Assembly: GCA_009936885.1 (NCBI GenBank)
Contig: JAACDT010000006.1
Location: 1 to 5,386 of the forward strand
Length of the DNA stretch: 5,386 nucleotides
Direction of reading: 5' to 3'
DNA from: Alphaproteobacteria bacterium
GTDB taxonomy: Bacteria > Pseudomonadota > Alphaproteobacteria > Puniceispirillales > Puniceispirillaceae
A program made the position numbers and the translations under genes. Shown here one piece after another: positions 1-5,119 of the stretch. Positions within the stretch are counted from its first letter, which is position 1. Every line of letters starts with the position of its first letter. Under the pieces are notes generated by a model. That model ran no database searches, was not told the DNA's origin, and saw only the letters and a program-made list of their open reading frames with translations.

Positions 1-187
1 CTGAATTTTTTGCCATTCCATCAAGGGTAAATATATCACACGCATCACGCCAGATGACAAGCATTTTACGATATTTCTCAAGACCGCAACCAAGCGCTTA
101 GCTATTCAAGCCACCCAATTAAATGTTCTCACGCAATATGGCTCAGAGCTATTTCCTTTTCGGCATTGGGAATTATTTCAATTATGA
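1..187 (+). pseudogene. Possible C-terminal end of an upstream gene, frame broken near the window edge
   Basis: The second frame is open from base 5 to a TGA at 185-187, about 60 codons, but contains no ATG, GTG, TTG or CTG, so it cannot start as an independent gene. Its translation looks protein-like, with pieces such as IKGKYITRITPDD and QYGSELFPFRHWE. A TGA at 2-4 blocks extension to the left in the same frame. The first frame (LNFLPFHQG, stop at 28-30) runs into the T6 tract at 6-11. Loss of one T there would join frame 1 to the long second frame and give a continuous C terminus. Either a real frameshift, an assembly error, or a chance open frame could explain this. The stop lies 24 bases before yciB, which fits an upstream operon partner. 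I do not recognise the protein family. Confidence 0.3.
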
Positions 188-211
188 ATGAAATTAAAAA
201 AATAATAGAAT

Positions 212-778
212 ATGAAACCGTTTTTATCCGTTTTATTAGAGACTTTGCCTTTGTTAGCATTGTTTGTTGGAACAAGCATGTTCTCGTTATATATTGGTGC
301 CTTTGCGGCTATTTTATCCTCTTCTGTTCTTATTTTCGCTCAATATGCTAAAGATAACTCTATTTTGTACTTTCCGCTGTTTTCTACTCTAATTTCCGTA
401 ATATTTTTAGCAGTTGCCTTTATCACAGAAGAAACGATTTTCATAAAAATTCAGTCCAGCCTATTCAATGTCTCCTTTGCTGGATTATTAATATTTGGAT
501 GGGCTCGAAACTACCCCGTAATGAAATTATTTTTTGGAAAGCAGTTTCGTTTAACACATGAAACTTGGATGAAACTCTCTATCCGATGGGGGCTATTTTT
601 TGTTTGTCTTGCTATTGCTAACGAGGCAGCGTGGAGAACATTGGATGATGAGGGCTGGGTTAACATAAAAGTATTTGTGCTTGCCCCTGCAACGGCCTTA
701 TTTATGGCATCCCAAATTCCGCTTACGCTCAAAGGCAGCGTATCTAAGCTGTCATCAGAAGGTCAGCGCAAACGCTAA
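212..778 (+). CDS. yciB: Septation protein A / inner membrane protein, YciB (IspZ) family
   Basis: An integral inner-membrane protein of 188 residues, close to the roughly 180-200 usual for this family. Members are linked to cell envelope and septum formation, with no known catalytic activity. Hydrophobic segments are visible at about residues 8-24, 27-44, 51-70, 82-97, 125-142 and 150-170. The family signature in the second half is clear: a conserved stretch around W119-K121, then RWGLFF (125-130), an Asn-Glu in the following helix (137-138), W141, and WVNIKVF (149-155). The tail is basic and hydrophilic (SEGQRKR). The ATG at 212 is the first possible start because TAG at 206-208 is in frame just before it. 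There is no convincing Shine-Dalgarno sequence: the leader is A-rich, so translation may be weak, leaderless-like or coupled to the gene before it. It is convergent with the glutathione transferase gene, with 17 bases between the stops. The family call is firm; its exact role is known only from relatives. Confidence 0.93.
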   Translation: MKPFLSVLLETLPLLALFVGTSMFSLYIGAFAAILSSSVLIFAQYAKDNSILYFPLFSTLISVIFLAVAFITEETIFIKIQSSLFNVSFAGLLIFGWARNYPVMKLFFGKQFRLTHETWMKLSIRWGLFFVCLAIANEAAWRTLDDEGWVNIKVFVLAPATALFMASQIPLTLKGSVSKLSSEGQRKR

Positions 779-795
779 TCATGATATGTAGAAAC

Positions 796-1722
796 TCAAA
801 GCGCTGAAATTTGATAGCCTAATACTGGAAAATGTATGGCGACCTGTCCTGCATCCTCATGCGCATAATCGACTATGATTAGTGTCTCATCGAGATAGCG
901 AAGTGCGCCTATGACATCTGGGTCAGAAGTTCTGCCATTTGGACGAATCTTTACCTTCTGTGCGTATTTCAAACCGCCAGTATAGGTACAATTTATACCT
1001 TTTGGAGCGTTGGGGGGATTTTTAATTGCCGTTTCTAATGCCTGCTCTGCTGAAATATCATGTGATGTTCCATGACCAAATGATGCAATAAGGTCACGCT
1101 GCTTGCATATCGCATCAAAAGGCTTGATAAATTCATTCCCGCCTTCCCAGCGGCCACATAAAAACCAAACACAATGTTGCACAACCGCGTCAGAATAGCT
1201 GGGCCTATCCCCATTTATAAAAGGGCCATTTTCCAGCAGATGATGATTTATTAAATCAAAGGCAGCTTGCAATTGTAGTAGAATACTGGGAAGCGAATCT
1301 CTCATCTCTTCTACCGTCCATCCAGGCTCGAAATATAATGAGCCTCTATCCTTAATGAATTCTTCGGGTGCAACACCCATGGAGCTCGTAAGTACCACCC
1401 TTACGGTAAGGCTAAATAAAATCGTTTCACCAAAGCTTCCTAGAATTAGCTCAAGAGCCTTATTGGATAGCTGATATGCAGATGGCTTAATATTTTGTAA
1501 TCCAAGTTGACCTGCAATAGACTGGCTATCGCAGAAAATGTCTGATCCGAACTGCAAAACAGGCGTTCTGCGATAGCCACCCGTAAGCGGCATTAATAAC
1601 GGTTTTGGCGGTATACGCGGTATATGAACAGATTGCCATTCCATCCCCATTATACCGAATGTCATACGGATTTTTTCTGCGATGGGTGATTGCGGGTAGT
1701 GATGAAAAATAGGAAGTGGCAT
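796..1722 (-). CDS. Glutathione S-transferase family protein with C-terminal extension
   Basis: A 308-residue, probably cytoplasmic protein, longer than the roughly 200-230 residues of ordinary glutathione S-transferases. Residues 3-75 form the thioredoxin-like N domain: HYPQSPIAEKIRM puts Tyr9 and Ser12 at the usual catalytic position, RRTPVLQ (51-57) carries the cis-proline loop at Pro54, and CDSQSI (64-69) matches the glutathione gamma-glutamyl binding turn. Residues about 85-215 are the helical C domain; GDRPSYSDAVV (171-181) is the conserved N-capping box at the start of its core helix. Residues about 216-308 are an added region, partly beta-rich in appearance (CTYTGGLKYAQKVKI, then TLIIVDY), of the kind seen in some fungal and bacterial relatives. 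The ATG at 1722 is preceded by AAGGCG about nine bases upstream, a usable ribosome site. It follows the sulfur operon on the same strand after 148 bases, so either read-through or its own promoter is possible. The substrate is unknown; the family call is firm. Confidence 0.9.
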   Translation of the reverse strand: MPLPIFHHYPQSPIAEKIRMTFGIMGMEWQSVHIPRIPPKPLLMPLTGGYRRTPVLQFGSDIFCDSQSIAGQLGLQNIKPSAYQLSNKALELILGSFGETILFSLTVRVVLTSSMGVAPEEFIKDRGSLYFEPGWTVEEMRDSLPSILLQLQAAFDLINHHLLENGPFINGDRPSYSDAVVQHCVWFLCGRWEGGNEFIKPFDAICKQRDLIASFGHGTSHDISAEQALETAIKNPPNAPKGINCTYTGGLKYAQKVKIRPNGRTSDPDVIGALRYLDETLIIVDYAHEDAGQVAIHFPVLGYQISAL

Positions 1723-1773
1723 TTTGATATTCGCCTTTGATTGATTTTAGCAGCACTCAAAAATGTAGCATCG

Positions 1774-1802
1774 TTATTGCCTCACTTCAATTAAAAGGTC
1801 AA
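1774..1802 (-). promoter_or_regulatory. Weak promoter candidate for the glutathione transferase gene
   Basis: Read on the minus strand, TTGACC (1802-1797) resembles a -35 box. A 17-base spacer leads to CAATAA (1779-1774), which is a poor -10 box. It lies about 50 bases before the gene's ATG at 1722, a reasonable distance. Only the -35 half is convincing, so this is a suggestion and not a call. Confidence 0.2.
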
Positions 1803-1848
1803 AATGAGCTCTTTGCTATGCTACCCTAACAAATACCTAATTTGCTAC

Positions 1849-1870
1849 CAGATATCATTAAAGACATCTG
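1849..1870 (-). terminator. Stem-loop directly after the small Cys-rich ORF
   Basis: CAGATATC (1849-1856) and GACATCTG (1863-1870) pair as an 8-bp stem with a 6-base loop. On the minus-strand transcript the single non-Watson-Crick position is a G-U pair. The stem begins at the base after the TAA stop (1873-1871) of the small ORF, the expected place for the end of the sulfur operon transcript. There is no T tract after it, so it is not a classical intrinsic terminator. It may instead protect the 3' end or sit at a Rho-dependent end. Confidence 0.35.
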
Positions 1871-2029
1871 TTATTGCGGACAGGGTGCCCCGCAAGGCGC
1901 ACAAGAGGCGGCGCCATCTGCTGGCGCTGCAAGACTTCTGGAGGTAGAACTTGTAAGATGGTCTAGGACAAGCACTATAAAAATCAACAAAAACAGCGTT
2001 ATATGAATTTTCCTAAGGGAGATATACAT
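1871..2029 (-). CDS. Small membrane-anchored Cys-rich peptide (52 residues), function unknown
   Basis: The ATG at 2029-2027 lies 5 bases after the stop of the YeeE-type transporter and the frame ends with TAA at 1873-1871. The product has a short basic N terminus (RK at 6-7) and a hydrophobic segment at about 11-22 (LFLLIFIVLVL). A Ser/Thr/Ala/Pro linker follows, then a tail with Cys43, Cys46 and Cys50 in the pattern SCAPCGAPCPQ. This is the shape of a signal-anchored or exported thiol peptide, with the Cys tail probably on the periplasmic side. No clear Shine-Dalgarno is visible, so translational coupling to the transporter is likely. The 3' half is much more GC-rich than the surrounding DNA and can form hairpins, so the ORF could be accidental over a structured element. 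I do not recognise a family. Position suggests a sulfur-carrying or accessory partner of the transporter and rhodanese, which is inference. Confidence 0.55.
   Translation of the reverse strand: MYISLRKIHITLFLLIFIVLVLDHLTSSTSRSLAAPADGAASCAPCGAPCPQ
1885..1930. repeat. Two adjacent GC-rich hairpins
   Basis: The first is GTGCCCC (1885-1891) with GGCGCAC (1896-1902), a 7-bp stem with one mismatch and a GCAA loop on the plus strand. The second is at 1908-1930: a perfect core GCGCCA / TGGCGC (1911-1916 and 1922-1927) around loop TCTGC, extended by two more pairs beyond one mismatch. They sit inside the small Cys-rich ORF, and on the minus-strand transcript they precede the stem-loop at 1849-1870. 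They could be mRNA structure, part of a palindromic intergenic repeat, or a by-product of GC-rich codons. Confidence 0.5.
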
Positions 2030-2034
2030 CGCTT

Positions 2035-3183
2035 TTAAAATCCAAAATAAGGTCTAATCTTGATGCCTATCCAACTTCCCGCTAACGCAAATATCGCCCA
2101 GAGCCAGCCATGTAAGCTTCCAGAAGAAATCCCAGCTAAAAATGCACCGATATTACATCCAAATGCTAATCTTGCCCCTACCCCCATTAGTAAACCGCCA
2201 ATAATTGCGGCTATTAGCTGGCGAGAAGGAGGCCATGGTTGCCGTGCAAAGCTTGCGGTTATGGCGGCAAGTAATCCTGCTCCAATTATAATTCCAAAAT
2301 TCATAAGACTGCTAATATCCGCAAATACAGATTGTTTTAGAGCAAGAGCAGGCCCTGGCCACCGCCAAAATACCGCCTTATCAATTGGCAGACCTGCTAA
2401 TAAAGCGAGCTTGCCGCCCCAAACCGTAAATCCGAAAGTTACCCCCCATGGATGGCCAGAGATGACAAACACCAAAGCGCACAGAACCGCAATTAATCCA
2501 GTTCCTAAAAGCCATTTTTTGCTAAGCGCACGACCTGATTTATGCGCTAGGTAAAAACACACAGCCATTACCCCAAAAATCAAAGAGACATTCGTTAAAA
2601 GAGAAACTAACAAGCTGTCTCTTCCTCCAATTGCAATTGGATTAAGCGCGCCCCATTCCAAGACTGGGGGCAGAGCAAGACTGCCTAATACAGATCCAAT
2701 TACAAACCCGGGTAGCGCAAATAACATTCGTGCAGAACCGCCGCCATAAGTGAATAAAACGCCAGACCCGCATCCATTGGCAAGTTGCATTCCAATTCCA
2801 AATATAGAGGAGCCCATTATGAGGGAGATTGATATCGGTGCAAGATTGCCAGAAGCCCCTAAATCTAAAAAACTTACTGGCAAAAACACCAAAGAGCATA
2901 ATCCAACAAGCAGAAAATGATAGCCCATGGGACGGGTATCACCTTGTGTTATCAGCAATCGCCAGCCTGAGGCAAACCCATATTGAAAAAATAAAAACGA
3001 GGCCCCCAAAAGCGCGCCCAAAGTAAATAGGATTACGCCTCTGCCCCCGGTATCAAGAGATACAAGCCCAGCAACAATCAATCCCGCAATGGCCAAGATT
3101 AAGATTACTAAATAATCTGTTTTAGTATCCTGGCCAGATTGCGTAGACTGAGACATCTCTGCTTTTGTAGCAGAATTTGCCAT
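2035..3183 (-). CDS. YeeE/YedE family sulfur (thiosulfate-type) transporter
   Basis: A polytopic inner-membrane protein of 382 residues from the start chosen here. The family imports thiosulfate or related sulfur compounds; the best known member is TsuA/YeeE. After a polar N terminus of about 23 residues it is almost entirely hydrophobic, with many membrane segments. Two related motifs mark the pseudo-repeat typical of the family: LANGCGSG with Cys138, and LAFGCNIGAFLAGISSG with Cys343, each followed by a glycine-rich stretch. Such cysteines line the sulfur path in TsuA. A TTG at 3201 would add six residues and overlap the rhodanese stop. The ATG at 3183 is preferred because AAGGAA (3195-3190) sits 6 bases before it. 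The rhodanese gene ends 10 bases upstream and the small Cys peptide begins 5 bases downstream, indicating one operon. No TusA-like (YeeD/TsuB) gene, the usual partner, is seen. The family call is firm; the substrate is inferred. Confidence 0.9.
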   Translation of the reverse strand: MANSATKAEMSQSTQSGQDTKTDYLVILILAIAGLIVAGLVSLDTGGRGVILFTLGALLGASFLFFQYGFASGWRLLITQGDTRPMGYHFLLVGLCSLVFLPVSFLDLGASGNLAPISISLIMGSSIFGIGMQLANGCGSGVLFTYGGGSARMLFALPGFVIGSVLGSLALPPVLEWGALNPIAIGGRDSLLVSLLTNVSLIFGVMAVCFYLAHKSGRALSKKWLLGTGLIAVLCALVFVISGHPWGVTFGFTVWGGKLALLAGLPIDKAVFWRWPGPALALKQSVFADISSLMNFGIIIGAGLLAAITASFARQPWPPSRQLIAAIIGGLLMGVGARLAFGCNIGAFLAGISSGSLHGWLWAIFALAGSWIGIKIRPYFGF

Positions 3184-3189
3184 ATGAAG

Positions 3190-3195
3190 TTCCTT
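3190..3195 (-). promoter_or_regulatory. Ribosome binding site that decides the transporter start
   Basis: AAGGAA on the minus strand lies 6 bases before the ATG at 3183. Its first two A's are the last two bases of the rhodanese TAA stop (3196-3194). Ribosomes ending the rhodanese would therefore sit on the start site of the transporter, which suggests translational coupling. It also argues against the upstream TTG at 3201 as start. Confidence 0.7.
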
Positions 3196-4168
3196 ATCCA
3201 AGTTTCAAGAATTCTTTAACCTTAGTAAGGTTTGATTTCTCTGACACTAATGGACGGCTTTGATCTTTTGTCCATTCCACCATTGAGCCATCATACAAGA
3301 GTACATTTTTATTTCCAAGTAATTCAGATAATACGAACCAATTTGTGGCTGCCCAATGCCCTGTATTACAATAGCTTACAACTGGCCCCTCGGTAACGTC
3401 ATCATAAATCTCTGCCAATATTTCGACAGGTTTAATTTGATTGTCAATTTCATTATATGCATTTGACTGCGAGATTAATATTGCACCTGGGATATGCCCA
3501 GCCGCACTGGCTTTTGGGTGTTTTCCCTCCCCCCAAAATTGGGCCTCTGTGCGTCCATCCAGAAGAGCGACAGGAGATGATTTATCAGAAACTAATTGCT
3601 CCACCCCATCTGTATCAATATAACCTTCGGGAGAAAATGATGCTACAAAGTTGCCTTCAATAGGTGCAATCGGGGCTCCTGCCTCAATCTTATTTGGATA
3701 AGTCTTGCTCCAGTTGTTCCATCCACCATTAAGGATAGAAACATCTTCGTGCCCGAACACTTTAAACGTCCAATAGGCGCGTGCTGACGAGCCAAAATCC
3801 GTTGAAGATACACCCGCTGGTACAATCACAATTTGGGAGTTGTCATTAATGCCTAGATTCCGCGCTAGCGATTGAAACTGGCTGTCTGTAGGTAATAATC
3901 CAGGCGTGCCATCTCTTGAAACACGCCATCCAGCTCTTCCATAATCAGAATGAATAGCCCCTGGAATATGGCCTTCTAAGAAAGTCTCATATCCGCCGCC
4001 ATCTATTGAATTACGCAAATCGATAATTACTAACTCAGGATTATTAAGATTATCTGCCAACCAATTTGCTGAAACCAAAGGGGTTGATGCAGTTGCAACA
4101 CAGGCTGTCATCAACGCAGCAAGTATTGTTAAAATACCTATATATAAGGTGTTAATTAAACGTTTCAT
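3194..4168 (-). CDS. Exported two-domain rhodanese (sulfurtransferase)
   Basis: A 324-residue protein with two tandem rhodanese domains, the architecture of thiosulfate and 3-mercaptopyruvate sulfurtransferases. A basic start (KR) and hydrophobic stretch at about 5-22 form a signal peptide, with a plausible cleavage after ATA (25-27). Cys23 in ALMTAC resembles a lipobox but has Met at -3, so a lipoprotein is possible but less likely. Domain 1 (about 29-157) has VIIDLR (47-52) and GHIPGAIHSDY (66-76); it has no Cys at its loop near PAGVSS (117-122), so it is inactive. Domain 2 (about 183-308) has LLDGR (202-206), GHIPGAI (224-230) and the active-site loop beginning at Cys267 (YCNTGHW). That loop matches neither the classical CRxGxT nor CGSGVTA, so the donor cannot be read off. 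GAGAGG lies three bases before the ATG at 4168. It is the first gene of the sulfur operon and would act in the periplasm, supplying or processing sulfane sulfur for the transporter. Confidence 0.92.
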   Translation of the reverse strand: MKRLINTLYIGILTILAALMTACVATASTPLVSANWLADNLNNPELVIIDLRNSIDGGGYETFLEGHIPGAIHSDYGRAGWRVSRDGTPGLLPTDSQFQSLARNLGINDNSQIVIVPAGVSSTDFGSSARAYWTFKVFGHEDVSILNGGWNNWSKTYPNKIEAGAPIAPIEGNFVASFSPEGYIDTDGVEQLVSDKSSPVALLDGRTEAQFWGEGKHPKASAAGHIPGAILISQSNAYNEIDNQIKPVEILAEIYDDVTEGPVVSYCNTGHWAATNWFVLSELLGNKNVLLYDGSMVEWTKDQSRPLVSEKSNLTKVKEFLKLG

Positions 4169-4282
4169 TGGCCTCTCTTTTCTTCGATTATGTGTGTGTG
4201 CCCTGTAGTGTGTGAGCTATGATATTTAGGAACAACTCTAAAAAAACCCACTATCATTTTAAGCGAACACATTTGATATAGA

Positions 4283-4335
4283 AATATTTTTTAATAGTGA
4301 ACCCAAATAACCCTAAATAAATAATATTTTTTAAT
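4283..4335. repeat. 13-bp direct repeat, copies 40 bases apart
   Basis: AATATTTTTTAAT occurs exactly at 4283-4295 and 4323-4335. The start-to-start distance of 40 bases is close to four helical turns, which would place both copies on the same DNA face. Between them is a short near-tandem CCCAAATAA / CCCTAAATAA (4302-4320). Both copies lie downstream of the proposed sulfur operon start, in its untranslated leader. The low complexity makes chance quite possible. Confidence 0.4.
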
Positions 4336-4346
4336 TTTTACGATAT

Positions 4347-4373
4347 ATCATAGCAAATATTTGCCTATTTCAA
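4347..4373 (-). promoter_or_regulatory. Promoter candidate for the sulfur operon
   Basis: On the minus strand, TTGAAA (4373-4368) is a fair -35 box and TATGAT (4352-4347) a good -10 box. The spacer is 15 bases, which is short. TGC directly before the -10 box gives an extended -10 (TGCTATGAT), which can compensate for a poor spacer. Transcription would start near 4340, leaving a leader of about 170 bases before the rhodanese ATG. Confidence 0.45.
4353..4364. promoter_or_regulatory. Perfect 12-bp palindrome, operator candidate
   Basis: GCAAATATTTGC is a perfect inverted repeat that fills most of the spacer between the -35 and -10 boxes of the sulfur operon promoter candidate. A dimeric repressor bound here would block polymerase. 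The regulator is not in the window. Sulfur-responsive ArsR-type repressors (BigR/SqrR type) commonly control such operons, but assigning one here is a guess. Confidence 0.4.
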
Positions 4374-4505
4374 TAAAAACGCAAAAGGGCATTCCCAATT
4401 AGTTCGCTTGGTTTTTGAATTATTTTACGAAATGCTTGGCAAAATGCCTGATGAAACAGATTTAACGCTTGTGACATAGGCCTGTGAAATAGTGACACAT
4501 GACAC

Positions 4506-4533
4506 TTGAATGAAGAAATGAACTTGTTACATT
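4506..4533 (+). promoter_or_regulatory. Promoter candidate for ccmEF
   Basis: TTGAAT (4506-4511) and TACATT (4528-4533) are separated by 16 bases and match the -35 and -10 consensus moderately. Transcription would begin near 4540, about 145 bases before the ccmE ATG. GTGACA copies at 4471-4476 and 4492-4497, 21 bases apart (two helical turns), lie just upstream and could be activator sites. Confidence 0.35.
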
Positions 4534-4684
4534 GTGGGCTTGAACGTGTTTATTAAAGAGCTCAAAGAACAAAAATACGGCATCATCTGCTACATTATCT
4601 TAGCTCATGCTATTCACCATTCCTGTGGCCATCCTTGTCAACATTCTTGGCGGTTGGTTGGTATTCGATAGAAAAGAGACATGC

Positions 4685-5119
4685 ATGTCACCAAAGCTGA
4701 AACGATTAATACTTTTTGGAGTAGCTGCTATCTTTCTTGCAACAGCAGTAGGATTAACAACGTCTGCTCTTAAAGAGAATATTGTTTATTTTTATACTCC
4801 TTCGGAAATAGACACATTAGAAATCGGCAATCGTGCTATTCGAATTGGAGGGCTAGTGCAAAAAGATAGCATCCGTATTGATGGGCTGACAGCTCAGTTT
4901 GTTGTAGAAGATGTAAATAGCCAGCAAGCCGTTATTTATACAGGGGCGCTTCCCGATATTTTTCGCGGTGGTCAGGGGGTTATAGTAGAAGGGAAGTTTA
5001 ATAATGATACTTTCAATGCAGATACAGTAATGGCAAAACATGATGAGCAATATATGCCGCGCGAGGTAGCTGATAAATTGAAAGAACAAGGGGTCTGGCA
5101 AGGAGAGGTAACCAAATGA
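4685..5119 (+). CDS. ccmE: Cytochrome c maturation heme chaperone CcmE
   Basis: CcmE carries heme in the periplasm, binding it covalently through a histidine, and passes it to the CcmF/CcmH lyase for attachment to apocytochrome c. The 144-residue product has one N-terminal membrane anchor (about 8-27) after a basic start (KLKR). The OB-fold domain follows, opening with the family stretch YFYTPSEI (35-42). Later landmarks are IRIGGLV (52-58), YTGALPDIFR (85-94) and GQGVIVEGK (96-104). The heme-binding block AKHDEQYMPREV contains His119 and Tyr123, the HxxxY arrangement of E. coli His130/Tyr134. The frame is open upstream to an ATG at 4607, but those 26 codons would add a second hydrophobic segment and turn the domain to the wrong side of the membrane. 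The ATG at 4685 is therefore preferred; AAGAGA lies about eight bases before it. Its stop overlaps the ccmF start. Confidence 0.93.
   Translation: MSPKLKRLILFGVAAIFLATAVGLTTSALKENIVYFYTPSEIDTLEIGNRAIRIGGLVQKDSIRIDGLTAQFVVEDVNSQQAVIYTGALPDIFRGGQGVIVEGKFNNDTFNADTVMAKHDEQYMPREVADKLKEQGVWQGEVTK
5101..5108 (+). promoter_or_regulatory. Strong ribosome binding site of ccmF
   Basis: AGGAGAGG lies 7 bases before the ccmF ATG at 5116, inside the end of ccmE. It is the best Shine-Dalgarno match in the window and fixes the ccmF start. Confidence 0.75.

Larger units (their letters stand above)
4169..4684. other. Divergent intergenic region without a firm gene
   Basis: These 516 bases separate the sulfur operon from ccmE. 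The left part (about 4250-4380) is very AT-rich and contains the best promoter candidate for the sulfur operon, a 12-bp palindrome and a 13-bp direct repeat. CA/GT-rich DNA at 4189-4214 lies in the rhodanese leader. The right part has GTGACA repeats (4471, 4492), a promoter candidate for ccmEF, and short open frames that I cannot support as genes: one ends at 4477-4479 without a clear start, one is at 4546-4671, and one is the 26-codon extension of ccmE from 4607. No tRNA, riboswitch or ccmC/ccmD coding sequence is recognised. Confidence 0.6.

Noticed and set aside
765..776. AGCG-CAAA-CGCT hairpin at the end of yciB as terminator
   Set aside because: The stem is only 4 bp and no T tract follows on either strand.
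1526..1756. Minus-strand open frame of 76 codons overlapping the start of the glutathione transferase gene
   Set aside because: It mostly overlaps the transferase N domain in another frame; the transferase frame carries clear family motifs and this one does not.
2060..2554. Plus-strand open frame of 164 codons inside the transporter gene
   Set aside because: It is antisense to the YeeE-type gene, Pro/Ala/Lys-rich as expected from the reverse of a membrane protein, and has no family resemblance.
4189..4214. GT/CA-rich stretch as a microsatellite or phase-variation tract
   Set aside because: The repeat is short and interrupted (GTGTGTGTG, then GTGTGTG after a break) and lies in a leader, not in a coding start, so slippage control is not supported.
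4381..4479. Open plus-strand frame ending in LGKMPDETDLTLVT
   Set aside because: The open run is about 42 codons including bases before 4381, with no good start or ribosome site; the length is unremarkable in AT-rich DNA and no family is recognised.
4607..4684. Longer ccmE starting at 4607
   Set aside because: It adds a second hydrophobic segment that would reverse the topology of the heme-binding domain, has no ribosome site, and is absent from the family's usual length.
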